From assembly GCA_027579435.1 (NCBI GenBank), contig JANBPK010000806.1:372001-436000 (forward strand): a DNA stretch of 64,000 bases, given 5' to 3'. This document shows, piece by piece, positions 25,001 to 36,687 of this stretch; within the stretch, counting starts at the first letter, position 1; every line of letters begins with the position of its first letter. A model generated the notes under the pieces. The model was given only the letters and a program-made list of their open reading frames with translations, was not told the DNA's origin and searched no databases. Source of the stretch: Candolleomyces eurysporus. Taxonomy: Eukaryota > Basidiomycota > Agaricomycetes > Agaricales > Psathyrellaceae. The translations under genes were made by a program, and so were the position numbers.

Positions 25001-25647
25001 GCATTGTGGGCCTTGACACAGGCTGTTCGTTCTCCACGGGTTGGCGACGTTCAGGACCAAACTTGATTCCGAGTAGGTCCTCACGGAGAAGGGGGTGGGG
25101 TTCAGTTGACACGTTGGACTGCATAATTGAAAGAGCATCTTCCAGCTCTCGGATGCGGTGTCCCATTTCGGCTATCTTGGAATGGAGTTGGGCAGTGTCC
25201 GCGAGTACAAACCTAAATGCAGTGCATCAGCTTCGAGCTCGTCGAGAACAGTAGATACGCACCTGGTCCCCTGGCCAGTCGATAGAGTACCATTTGGGCA
25301 GATAGAGGGACAACCTCTGCGAGCTATCGAAGGAATTCAGTTCGGTGAGTAACAAAACGCGACGCCTGTGGCTCCACGACGCACTGCAGGAGCTGCAAGG
25401 AATCTTCTTGTCACATTTCAGCTTCAATCTGAAGGTACCGGTGAGCTACTCGACCAGGGTCCAGACATGGCGTCTTCACCTTCGACACTCTGCACAAGAT
25501 ATCTGATTGAGAGAGTGTGAGCGCTTCGACGCTGGTCAATACCGATGTAGTACTCACTTCGCCCCTAGCTCTCCGTAGACCCAGGTCATCATCACTGGTT
25601 GCGTTGCGAGGCACACGTCGTTTGGTGTTTGCAGAGTCTACAGGCAT
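22083..25647 (-). CDS. Zn(2)Cys(6) transcription factor with fungal-specific (fungal_trans) domain
   Basis: Nuclear regulator. Start MPVDSANTKRRVPRNATSDD. The zinc cluster is assembled from three exons: ISCAECRRLKLKCDKKIPCS, then SCTRRGCPSIC. A coiled-coil linker follows (LHSKIAEMGHRIRELEDALS). The middle homology domain includes LGALVDLTLEP, LRSPYAPSFLAAYRCASGVI, CGRWWGVWTH, and PSAFIELGLACDLFEKGAKH. The C-terminal half is Ser/Pro/Gln-rich with a probable activation region, ending SAPVMNVF-stop. N at 22839 breaks the frame between FRSGNTP and IPGVLSTGKPDYGEDELALF; removing it joins them. Around 15 introns. Targets are unknown; the upstream neighbour is a divergent secreted protein gene. Confidence 0.88.
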
Positions 25648-26215
25648 GCTGGATACCTTGACTGCTGAGCAAAAGTCGATGTGGAAGAAATGAAAGAAGA
25701 AATGATATGTTTTCCGAATGTCAAATTTGGGAAGCCAACCCAAGGCACATGGTACGGCTGCTCGGCATGAGCCTCGGACACGGGAACTAAATTAGAACGG
25801 TGATGATCGCTTTTGATCCGACTGCGCTGAAGATCGACGTCATGATGCTCGAGCAGACTCGAATGCCGACCGTTCCTTGGATATGCCAAGAGGCGCCGGA
25901 AAACCAGAGTAAGGTGGCGAATAGACAGAGCTGCAAGGTACTTCTGAACCGCTCTCACCAATTTCTCCAGATTTAAGACCTGAATAATTGACCATTTGTT
26001 GAAATGTTGTTCACCTCATGATACTTTTTCGGCGGGGCTAGAAAGTGCCGCACAGGGGGATTTACCGGACCCGCGAAACAAATTAGTTTCCAGACGATCC
26101 CACGACGATCCGTCTTTGTGCCGAGAGTCCTCCCATTCCTTGCCTCCCGCCCGCCCTTTCACAAGGATCCAGCGCAAGAACCATCTCGCCATTATCTTCG
26201 ACACCAGGACAAAAG
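25648..26215. other. divergent promoter, transcription factor / secreted protein
   Basis: About 570 bases between divergent starts. Frames in it lack any recognisable domain. It should contain regulatory sites for both genes; none was identified with confidence. Confidence 0.5.
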
Positions 26216-27060
26216 ATGGCCTTTTCGACAGCTCGCCTAGTCTTGGTATTCATGCTATATTGGCTTTTCATGGCGCCAACATGTGCCCATGCCGGACAAG
26301 GGACCGTCGTACGCGCCGTTTCGGGAGCTAATAGATACGATAAAGCCCATTCGCTCGGGGACAATTATCGCTTCGACCCGCGAGACGGTTGGCAAGTCGC
26401 CAATGTATCCGACCTAGAATACAAATATCGCCAAGAGCTTGGTCCAACGAATGTCCAACGACGCGCCGCGAAGCACCACGACCATGTCAAGCACACCGGA
26501 CAAGGAGTTGGCGGGGCTTTGAACAAGCTTCTTAAAACCATCGGCGGTATGCTGGGTTTTGGAAAGCCAGAACCGGTGACTATTACCTGGTAAGTAACAT
26601 TGTGGGTGGTAGGCACTCCCCCAAATCAACTCTCCCTTGCGTAGGTACACGGGTCACGATTTGAAAAACCCCAGCTGCTGGGCAAATGGGAAATGGGAAC
26701 CGACCGTGAGTTCATTCAGTTACTTGCACGAGAATAAACCAAAAACACGTATCCAGGATGCTTCGTTCGTTGCAGCACTCACGGAGTACGGTTGGCACGA
26801 TAAACCAAAGTGTTTCAAATTCATAGAACGTGGGTCACAAACATCGAAGTTGTTATCCTGCTACTGACCACCGCCAAGTTTGCAATACGCCAAAGCGGTG
26901 CGTTTTCGCACGTATAGTCGACACCTGCGCCGGATGTGCTGTAAACTCGAAACACGTCGATTTGACGAAGGCAGCCTTTGGTGAGCTGGCGAGCTTTGAT
27001 CGCGGGATTCTCACTGTACAGTATCGCCACGCAACAGAACCAGACTCGAAGAGCTGGTGA
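26216..27060 (+). CDS. secreted RlpA-like double-psi beta-barrel (barwin/expansin-related) protein
   Basis: Predicted extracellular protein. The signal peptide is clear: MAFSTARLVLVFMLYWLFMA with cleavage likely after CAHA. A propeptide-like basic region with HH and KH stretches covers residues 30-110. The C-terminal domain is a DPBB fold: ITWYTGHDLKNPSCWANGKW, then DASFVAALTEYGWHDKPKC, ELCNTPKRCVFARIVDTCAG, and VDLTKAAFGELASFDRGILT, ending EPDSKSW-stop. Four or more paired cysteines fit disulphides, and the Asp in VDTCAGC and VDLT are conserved in this fold. About 215 residues, three introns. Such proteins bind or loosen carbohydrate or act in host/wood interaction; the exact function is not determined. 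Confidence 0.85.
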
Positions 27061-27219
27061 GTAATCAAGACGTGGATCCCATAAACCAGCTGACCATCAA
27101 CTTCATTGAAGGAACGAGAAGCTCTGGGGACCGCGGGTGCACAAGAGGAAGTAGGAATCTACTGCAGGGTCAGAATCCATGTGGAAAATGGTTTTCTTTA
27201 TAACATACGTACCCATTTC

Positions 27220-30200
27220 TTAGGCGGTCAGGACCACCCGTTTTCTCTTCTTCCCTTCAGCTATTTTGGCTTTGACTTTTTCTTCATCCCACCCTTCCTC
27301 TTCGTAGAACCGAGCGGTTCTTTCTACGTCATTTTTGTTCTTGATAAATTGGAGCGCAGCGAGATTATACCCAATTATTTCTTTTTGCCTCTGCAACGCA
27401 TCCCGGAGGTTTTTGCGCAAAGGTATCAAGATAGTTCGCATGACGCGATTGGCGGCAATTTGATTGTTGTGAGTTTTGAGAAGGAAGAATAAGATCCTCG
27501 AAAGCAAAGGGATGTTCCATTCCTGTAAGAAAGGGTCAGTGTATGAAGGAAGATATCCAAGAAGTGTTTTCGTACCTTCTCTGCCCATATGTTGAGATAC
27601 GCCATCAATGACACAACCTTGCTGAAAGGAAGAACCAGGAGAGCGTCATGAAGAGCCGTACTTTGAACCCTTTCAACGACACGGAGGACATATGCTTCAG
27701 GCTCGAGGTCGTATGCAGCGAGCACCGGATTCCTGGGAGGAGGCTGCAACCGCATTGCATCTGTCTCGGAGAGCTTCGACATGGCCTCCTCGTACTCTCT
27801 GAATGTCTCCCGTTCTCGGTCCGCAAGCTCGAGTGCTTCCATGATCTTCTCTCCAGCCATAAGGGTTTCCGTCGTTTGTTTGGTCACCGCTGAAACCTCA
27901 GTCTCCGTTCCCGCCGCACCGGACTCCCCTTCTGCCGCTCCGCTACCAATGGCGGCGTCTTCGCGGTTTAGCGAGTCTGCAATCCCGTTCTCATACAGCC
28001 GCTCGAGTTCTTTCTCGCGTTCTTCTTCTAGGAATAGCTAACGGCACGATAAGAGGGAGGAACAATGTAGGGAGCTCAAGAGCGACTTACAGGTTCGTCA
28101 AGTTTTTCCCAAACTCGAATTGACTTGTCATGAGAGCCTGTCACCACGAAGTTTCCAAAGTGACTCAGTGCTAGCGCCCAGATTTCGCCGTGATGACCTT
28201 CCAGCTTCTGAATGCCTTCAAACTGCAGGAGCGGTGAGTATCCGTTGCTTCTAGGTCATTCTTATCGAACGGACCTTATCTCCATCCCAATATTTGAGTA
28301 ATTTGTCTTTACCGACTGTCCAGAAGTAATGCGAGCCTTTCTCAAAAGCAACTTGCATGACGCTATCTTCATGAGCGAAAATTGATTTATGGCAGTCGCC
28401 AAAGTCAAGACCCCAAATCTTGACGTTCTTGTCCGCAGAACAGGTTACGATGAGTTTAGAATCGTCTGAAATATCCATTGAGAGAACAGGGAGCTATATT
28501 TGGGTCCTGTTAGCGATGATGAATATAATGCGAAGAAAATTGCGGCTTGCCTTATGTCCATAAAGAGATAGGTAAAATTTGAGCGTGTCTTGGTAGAAAA
28601 CTTTCACTGTCGAGTCGAGCAACGCCACGGCGAGGAAACGACCGTCTGGGCTGTAGCGCACAGAAAGGATGTCGTCCGTCATTTTTAGTGTCCTGCTATG
28701 GACTAGCGTGAGCAGCCTTCCGCTCTGCACATCACAATCAACGGTCAGAAAAAACCTCATAGAATGTCTTGCCACTCACAATTTCCCCAGTGCCATCTTT
28801 CTCCTCGAACTCCCAGAACTTGACGTCTTTGTCGGCGCTCCCACTAACCAAGGCTTTTCCGTCTTTGCGGACATGCAAGGACCAGACAGTGCCGCTGTGA
28901 GCCTTGATAGTGTCGATCAGGGATGAGGAAGACACGTCGTAGATTAGAATTTCTCCATTCTTGGTTCCAACAGCGACCTTGAGGAACATCAAAATCGGAT
29001 ACCTGAAGAATTTAAGCCAAAAATGACATACATGTCGATCTCCGGGTAGGAAGGTGCTGCAGACTGGATTGGCGCAGTCCATCGTACGGATGCATCCGGT
29101 TGTTTTCATATTCCATATTTTCAGAGACCCATTGGCGGCAGACGCTAATATACGGTCATCCGAGCTTAAACACAGAGAGCGGACGTCTGCGCGGTGGCCA
29201 GGCAGGTGAACGGAATGACTCCGAGATGCTTCTAATGGATCTTCCTTGGATTTTGTGGGTTGAGGGACGTTGTACACTTCAAGGGCGTTGTTGGAAAGTG
29301 CTACAAAGAGCTATGACAAACATGAGGAAACAACGCAAGATGTAAGAGCAAATGGACGTGCCTGAGCGGCATTCTTCTGGCCAGAGGACTCCGGGGCGAA
29401 GTTGAACGATCGAACCTTTCCACTTGCCCGAATGACGACGTGTGGTGTGAATTTATCGATGAATTGAACCTCTACGTCTTCATCTTGGTCGACATCCATA
29501 TCGTCGGCACCTTGAACCTTCTTGTCGGCCTTTTCTTGCTTCTTTTCCTTCGCGCGTCTTTTACGCCTGGCCATTTTCTTCTTGATTTCTTCTTCCGTTC
29601 GAACTCGAAAGATTTCGATTGACTTTTCGTGTGATTGAAACGCGACATAGGGCTGTGTGGGATGGAAACTAATCTGAGAGACACGGTGGTGGGATCCCAG
29701 AGGGAGGTTTGTAATGGGATGGATTATTTTTGCAATCTAATGCGCTGTGAGTATCTATCAGCTTTGATTAATTGCGTCCACTGACCTCTCCCGATTCTGT
29801 TTCCCTCAATCCTTCTCTCAGAGATTCGTTATCGATCCTCCAAGCCTTAACCTCCCCTTCGCCGCTCCCAGAAAAGATCAGGTCCTGGTCAGGATTCACA
29901 TCCAAGGACCAAATTTCCGACCTGTGTGCAACGACGGTTTGGATGCAGTGGTGGGTTGTGAGATCCCAAAGCTTGAGGAAGGTGTCTTTTGAGGACGTGA
30001 GCAAAAGGCCGGGGGCAGCAGTTGTGGATGAAGAAGGTTGTGATTCGTCGGTAGAGAGAAATTTAATCGAAGTAATTTGATCACGATGCCCACGAAGTCT
30101 GTCGACAGAGTTTGAGCGAATACAACAACTTGAAGAAACAAGCCTCGTACCTGAATAGTCCCGCCTCTGCGACGATATCCCAGACGATGAGGTCTGTATC

Positions 30201-30661
30201 TTGGGAACCCGAGGCGAGTCTGGTGCCTCGTTGATCGAATGCAAGAGCTGTAACAGATTTTTTGTGGCCATTGAATACGGTCACGACCGATTGCGATGAG
30301 CTGCTCCATAGCCTGACCGAGCCATCCGCGTATCCAACAGCAAAGTAGTCTGGCTGAGGAGAGCGCAGGATACAGGTTACTTCAGCTCGATGGCCAGTTT
30401 CGTGCCACATTGCACGCTAAGTAACAGTAAGTATACGGAGACGAGAGGTGTCCAGTTGACGTACCATTTCACCCTTTTTGACATCCCAAACCAACACATC
30501 TTCTAGGGCAGGAACATAGGCCAGTCTGCCGTCGAAGACCGCGTTTGACGATGCGCTGCATACGAGTCCAAAGGCCTTTTTCCAAGATTGAATAGCAGGG
30601 CCAAACGAGAGCGAACGGGACCCACCTGTGTAGGGCCATGGCGCAGGTAGCTCTGGACCAT
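27220..30661 (-). CDS. UTP12: U3 snoRNP / t-UTP WD40 protein Utp12 (Dip2, WDR3)
   Basis: Component of the UTP-B complex of the small-subunit processome, nucleolar, needed for 18S rRNA maturation. Start [20 protein letters not shown] matches WDR3. Two WD40 propellers are visible as successive WD repeats: [59 protein letters not shown], then a basic linker ([18 protein letters not shown]) and [45 protein letters not shown]. The C-terminal Utp12 domain (about 110 residues) ends [19 protein letters not shown]. Roughly a dozen introns. It starts 139 bases from the divergent aminopeptidase gene. Confidence 0.95.
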
Positions 30662-30799
30662 CTTTGAGTTGCTCGGCGTCTGCAAAAGTTTTGCGATGAT
30701 GGACGAGAGGAGCTCACGTGCTGAATCTAAAAATATCACTCGTTTTTGATCTCTTCTCTTAAAGCAGCACCGCTGTGACAGCTACTGTTTCCATAGGAT

Positions 30800-32603
30800 A
30801 TGATGCTCTACCCAGCTGCCCCAGAGGCTGCGACTCGCTTCTTGAAATTCGTGAACGCGTCGCCAACGCCGTTCCATGCCGTCCACAATGCGGCACTTCG
30901 CCTAGAGAAAGTCGGCTTCAAGAAGGTGAACAAAACCCAATCGATACAAGTCTTGCGACCGAGAATAATTCCTTTGGGCTCGATAGATTAGGGAGAAGGA
31001 CGAATGGGAGAAGGACATCCAGCCAGGTGGAAAGTACTATTTTGTCAGGTATTGAAGATTCACTCGCCACGCTGCACACAGCTCACACCTCGTAGAAACC
31101 AAGCAGCACTTGTCGCCTTCACCCTTCCCCAGACCTGGAAGCAAGGAGCAGGGCTCAGCATCGTCGCGACCCATGTTGACAGCCCCAATCTGAAGGTCCG
31201 ATTCTTTGAGAATATGTGCTCTTCTGCTCGCTCACTCCCTCCAGATTCGCCCCATCTCCAAACGCACCAAGCAAAATTATCTCCAAGTCGGGGTGGAAAC
31301 CTACGGAGGTGGTATCTGGCACTCGTGGCTTGATCGTGATCTTTCTATCGCTGGCCGCGTCGTTATCGCAGAGCGAAACGGTGGCTTCCAATCTAAGCTG
31401 GTCAAGATCGACAAACCACTTCTTCGCATCCCGACCCTTGCCATCCACTGTGTGTTCTTCTGACCGATAGTTCTATCCTGCGTGGGCTAACTCTCCGAAG
31501 TGGATAGGAATGTAAACGATAGCTTCAAATTCAATCAAGAGACGGAATTTGTGCCTATCCTAGGTCTAATTGCAGGACAACTCAACGCGCGCAAATCCGG
31601 CTCTGACTCTGACGACGACAAGTCTTCTGGACCCATCACTCCTCCCAAAGTTGCGTCCAGCGTTCAGGAGAATCATCATTCTGCCCTCCTTCAATTGATT
31701 GCTGGCGAATTATCTGTTGCTCCGGAAGAGATCCACGATTTTGAGCTGTCAGTGCCTCTCACCCGTAAGGTCGCGAGATATTGACGCCCGAAACAGGTCG
31801 TTGTACGATACCCAGCCGTCCGTTCTCGGTGGAATCAACGACGAGTTCATCTTCAGCCCCCGCTTGGATAACTTGGTGTCGTCGTACGTATACTTCTTCT
31901 TGAGCTTTTCAACCGTCTCACTGCGCTTCCTTCAAGTTTCTGTGCTGTTGAAGCCCTTGCGGAGAGCGTGACAGCAGACTATTTCCCGACTTCGGACGGA
32001 AACGTCAACTGTATCGCCCTCTTCAACCACGAAGAAATCGGTAGTGTCTCGACTTCCGGTGCTGAGTCGAGCCTGATTCCCTCGCTCTTGAACCGTCTGT
32101 CGCCTACGCCTGCCACTGTTGCCCAGTCTATCGCTAGGTCATTCCTGATTTCTGCTGACATGGGCCATGCTATCCATCCCAACTACACATCCAAGCACGA
32201 AGACAAGCACAGGCCATTCATCAACGGAGGAATCGCTATCAAGACCAACGCCAAGCAGCGTTACGCCACCGACGCGATCTCTTCTTTCATTGTGAAGCAG
32301 CTGGTCGAGCGTAAGGGAGGTAGAGTTCAGGAATTCGAAGTGAGAAACGACATGTAAGTCCCAGGTCCTTTCAAAGATTCGTCAATCTGATCAACTCTGT
32401 TCTTGCACAGGCCTTGTGGTTCCACAGTTGGTCCAATGCTGTCGAAGATTGGTATCCGCACGATCGATGTTGGCAACCCGATGTTGTCCATGCATTCCAT
32501 TCGAGAGACGGCTGGTTCCCATGATGTTCAACACGCGATTGATCTGTTCCATTCCTTCTTCGAAGGTTTCGCAGCATTGGATAAGGGGTTGACGGTGGAC
32601 TAG
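30800..32603 (+). CDS. APE4: aspartyl aminopeptidase, M18 family metallopeptidase
   Basis: Removes N-terminal Asp/Glu from peptides; a di-zinc exopeptidase of cytosol or vacuole, dodecameric in relatives. Start MMLYPAAPEAATRFLKFVNA. Zinc-site motifs appear in order: VATHVDSPNLK (His), the catalytic stretch FNHEEIGSVSTSGAESSLIP, and ADMGHAIHPNYTSKHEDKHRP. The C-terminal MPCGSTVGPMLSKIGIRTID and SMHSIRETAGSHDVQHAIDL are M18 hallmarks, ending GLTVD-stop. About eight introns. The usual length is about 480 residues, consistent here. The DNPEP/Ape4 branch is preferred over Ape1 because no N-terminal propeptide is present. Confidence 0.94.
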
Positions 32604-32762
32604 ATTACATTTCATCTGTTGTAGTTGAAATGCTAAAAGACGTCGCGACCTGTTCCTGACTCCCTTACCAAGATGAGGAAAGCCTGGTGGGCCGCGAGAT
32701 GCGGAGTGGAGCACGAACTTCGGCGGACGGAGCGGGCGAATGTATACATCCCCTCGGGAGGA

Positions 32763-33928
32763 CTATGTACGCGCCTTCTTCGATGGTGGCTCCGAAGATA
32801 TTGGGCCTCCCATAACATTCCGTTTTTTGGCTGTCCGTGTGTAATGTGACAGTACCCACTCTCGTTCTGCCTCACTTTGCTCAATCGTCCCTTGCCGGAT
32901 TTCATACGCTATACAGAGTGAATGAGCCCTCAAAGAGGAAGTAGAAAAACGGATTCGCTTACGCTTCATTTCGAGTCTAGGTCCAACTTCAGCTAGCTCT
33001 ACCTGCCGCCCTGTTTTAACAAAAACGTGATGTCTGGAACGTACCATGAGCCTCAAATCAAGGACAGCAGGATCATTTGCATACCGGAAGGATATAAAGT
33101 CAGAGTCGTTTGCAAATGTCATCACACGTTTGCTGTCTTCCTTCGGCACAGGGAAGAGATATTTGAGAACGTCTCCGATCCGTTCTCCGAGCTTTGACGT
33201 GAAGCCTTCAAAGATAAGGTGTGGGTATTGCTCCGATACAGTCGAGTTTTTGTATGACCCAATATCGTGCCGAAGGTTGACGTTCGAGAGGGTGAAGAAA
33301 ACCGTCGGCCCATGGGGGAAATGGGACACAATCATGGCGTCTGCCATACTGTGAGTAGCTGAAAAAGAGGCTTAAGGAAGAAAACGCACCTGGCACACCA
33401 CGGTGTTCGTGTAGAACGATGAGGTCTGTCACATCGTTCGCCCTGCACGCTTCGGCCAGCTCTTTGACGACATAGTTTCCTCGGTTTATTCGATGTGAGT
33501 TGGGAAACACCAAACGCATCTCCTTCGCGAACTGTAAGAGTTTCGAACTTGGATCTCTCGACGTTGTAATCACTATTTTAGGGTCTTGTATCCCTGCCCG
33601 GGAGTACTCATTGTCGATATGGGATGTTGGTTCTACAGGGTGTAAGTCTGGTGTCGATGGTGCAGAGCTTTAGTGAAGAAATACCTGTCTGTGCCTCATC
33701 GAATCCCAAGTCCTTGCCCAGTTTCAGCGCATCCTTCTTGAGCTCTGTAGGCAGCTTCCTTCCACCCGCCAGGGCGTCTTTCAACTGCTGCTTTCGCTCG
33801 AACGTTTGCCGCTCCTGCGCTTCCAGGGATTTTTGGTACACATATTCTCGTCGTTCTCGTACTTGACGGCGTAGCTGAGAGTCAAAGGGTCAGTTTTAGC
33901 CCTAAAAAAAGCAACGATCACCCACCAT
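32763..33928 (-). CDS. IMP4: U3 snoRNP protein Imp4 (Brix domain)
   Basis: Part of the Mpp10-Imp3-Imp4 module of the small-subunit processome. Spliced start MLRRQVRERREYVYQKSLEA matches the family. Then LPTELKKDALKLGKDLGFDE, ITTSRDPSSKLLQFAKEMRL, FPNSHRINRGNYVVKELAEA, DLIVLHEHRGVPDAMIVSHF, GPTVFFTLSNVNLRHDIG, SEQYPHLIFEGF, FISFRHHVFVKTGRQVELAE and VGPRLEMKPYEIRQGTIEQ. Length about 290 residues. The first exon is just the ATG (33926-33928), followed by a phase-0 intron (33875-33925). The tail SSEPPSKKART is basic. It is convergent with the aminopeptidase and co-oriented with ATE1. Confidence 0.95.
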
Positions 33929-34224
33929 TTTTGAGGTATAGTACAGGAGGGATAGTAGGTGTTATCGCGTTGACTTCATTCTGAGAGAAGCAGTCCGAAA
34001 TATTTGCATCAGGTTTGGAAAAAGACCGTCATCTAATCTGGTTATATTTTCTCACGCTGAGATCATCTAAAAATAGCTGCTCTACTACGAATCCCTCAAT
34101 TTACAGACCATATTATGGATCGAGCGAGATCTAACCCTAGGCCTTCTATGCATGAGCAGAAATCGTTCTTAACGGATCGCTTGTTCCAGTATCCTGTAGT
34201 CTGTTGCCCAATGTTAGAAATCGT

Positions 34225-36018
34225 TTAGCACTGACACCAAATCTTGGAATGACAAACCGTGACTGGGACGGCCAAGAATCGTCCACCACNTTTTTTCTCT
34301 TTGAAGAACGTAGAGCTCGTCGAGTTCGTCAATGGGTGGCTCTGGAACTTGAAGAAATCCACATCAAATTAGACATGCTCTCCAGGAGAGATGGACCATC
34401 GTACTTCCTGGCAATTCGGGCGCGTCCCCCTCGATGCAATGGCTTGGGTCAGAGAAGCAAGCGTATCTATTCTTCTGCAACAGGGGAATGCACCGCTCCA
34501 GTGGATACCATTCGTAAGTCTCCTAGTAGGTTGGCGTTAGCAAGACAATTGCATAAGGTTAGGGCGTAACGCACAGGATCAGCAAGATAGGACGGCGAAT
34601 AATCGCCCTTGTATCGCATTTTCTGGCAAGAATAGACGTAATAACCTTCGTGAAAGATGAGACAGGGATTCGAGCAGCAGCAGGAAGACACTTAGATACC
34701 CATGTAAAGATATTTCATATCTGGTACTCCCGCATCATGAATCTCTTTCGCTAGGGTTACTTCCCGGAGGGCGCTCAGCTTCGCAGGTCAGCTAGCTTCA
34801 GCCTGCAAATAGCGGTCAAGGGGAAGAAACCCTCACCTTTCCGAATTGAAAGTGTTCCCAAAGGCTGTCATACATGAAGTATACGCTGGAGACACAGCTC
34901 GGTAGAATATCCAGGACGGCCATGGCGATCAACTTGCCATCGATCCTATACATTTGGTGATATGAGCCATAGGCCTTTGGTAAATGGTCGGGCGGTGGCG
35001 ATGGGTAGGAAATAGGCTCTGTCTGGCACAAGGTCAGAAAGCGAAGGAAAGGAATGCTAAATCTCCGTACCACTAATGGCGAATCCACTAAAAACCTTTC
35101 GAATCCAGAGGTCGAGTTATCATTGTCATTATGTATGTCCCTCTGATACTTGCAATACAAGTCGTACTTCTCCTTCGTATAAGATGCGAGTTCCAGAGTG
35201 ACCTGGTCATCGTTAGTACTCCACGGCTTGGGGAAGGACGCATATTATCCCACCTCGAATCTATGTGAAGGGGTTTGGTCTTTGATCCTGACCACTTCCG
35301 ATAAATGTATGGTTTCTGTGAGGTCGAAAGGCTTGTTATCCTTTCCCTTGGGTCTGAACACGGAAATAAACACGGGTCCATGGCGAGTATCCAGGGAACG
35401 ACCAACCTCTTGGTTTCCACATCCTTGGCATCTGCATCTCCTTCTCCATGGATGACATGCCTATTCCATCTGAGAGATACAGAGAGAGACCAACGCTCAG
35501 TATATGGCTCAGCGTGTCAGCCTCAACAATAGGCGCCCTACCGATGAACCAGCTTCCGATGGTTTTTGCCCAGTTTGAAGCCAAATGCATCCAGCCTTAA
35601 CCCGTGATGAAAGCTTCAATATATGGCTAGCAAAATGAAGCCAGCGACGTGAACTTTACTTGATGGTGTACTGAGGGCAGCACGATCTCCGCAAGTCAGG
35701 CTTATAGCAGTAAGTACCTGGAGGAAGTCGATACTGAGTCGATACCACCCATCCCATGATTCCATTCCAAATCATACCTGAGCGCCTCCATCCTAGGTCA
35801 ATCATCTTTTGATAGACCTTTCCAACGGTTCAGCAAGAGTCAGGTACTTGCTGCACAGCAGGCGCGCTCAACCCCACCTCGCAAGACAGCCGGTAAGCAT
35901 GCAGGGCCGCGACTTTATAGCTTGTCGTCTCTTTGCTGCGTTGTCCAGGTGGAGAGCAATATCCACAGGTAGTCGGTTCATCTCTGGCGTAGGGAACAGC
36001 GATAGATTGAACAGACAT
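34225..36018 (-). CDS. ATE1: arginyl-tRNA--protein transferase
   Basis: Transfers Arg from Arg-tRNA to N-terminal Asp/Glu, feeding the Arg/N-degron pathway. Start MSVQSIAVPYARDEPTTCGY includes the conserved CGYC motif. Later exons give QKMIDLGWRRSGTYCYKPDL, RSCCPQYTIKLDAFGFKLG, the C-terminal catalytic domain DHLPKAYGSYHQMYRIDGKL, AMAVLDILPSCVSSVYFMYD, FGKLSALREVTLAKEIHDAG, MGYYVYSCQKMRYKGDYSPS and ETYEWYPLERCIPLLQKNRY. About ten introns. The 3' end is uncertain: N at 34290 disturbs the frame; without it the protein runs through GGRFLAVPVTVCHSKIWCQC to a stop at 34225, while an extra 37-base intron would extend it to 34146. Confidence 0.88.
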
Positions 36019-36095
36019 GGTGGTTCGCGGTAGAGTGGTATCGTGTTGGGATCCAGTGCTGTGCTACTGTCGTTATCATTAATATTACTCCCACC

Positions 36096-36413
36096 CTAAG
36101 CACCCAAGTTCCCTTTCGTTGCCTCCAAATTGTATTGAACATTCTTCCGATACTTGGTCGAAAGCTCTGCCGCGATCTTCACGGAAGAGTTTGCGCGTAG
36201 AACCTCCTAAACGACACGTCAGACACGGGATAGACGCGATAAAGATGCGGCCGGACCTCCATGCAGTGGTTGAGCTCGAGGATCATTTCTGTGCATTTCG
36301 ACTGGAAGACCGTTTATGTTTCAATTTCGCCTCTGTATGATCAGGATACTCACAGCATTCTTCAAGATACGTTCGAGAAGGACGGCTTGTCTTTCAGCAT
36401 GGGGATTCTCCAT
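36096..36413 (-). CDS. DAD4: DASH/Dam1 complex subunit Dad4
   Basis: Tiny outer-kinetochore protein of the ten-subunit DASH ring that couples chromosomes to spindle microtubules. Three exons splice to about 71 residues: MENPHAERQAVLLERILKNA, then a helical middle with SKCTEMILELNHCMEE, and SSVKIAAELSTKYRKNVQYN followed by LEATKGNLGA-stop. The MENPHxxxQ start, the VQYNLEAT end and the length (yeast Dad4 is 72 residues) make the identification firm despite the size. Introns have GTGAGT and GTCCGG donors. Located 78 bases upstream of ATE1 and 275 bases downstream of HSV2, all on the minus strand. Confidence 0.92.
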
Positions 36414-36687
36414 ACTCGACGCGTCTGAATGAGGTGGTTTCAACTAAAGGGGCGGTGGCACGCGCTCTGGCTTCCCGGGCCCCCGTTTATCTACCGGCTG
36501 ACGGAATGGACGTAAAGTGTTCATTGAAAACAACGATTGTCGTAAAATACACACAAAAAGAATGAAGTATCATCTAATACAACTGTCATATGGTTCATAA
36601 GCGATATGGTACAGAAAATGAGCGCAAAGAGGAATCGTAAACTTGAGGCTACCCCTCAATCAAGGCAGAAAAACGACGAAGTGCCAA

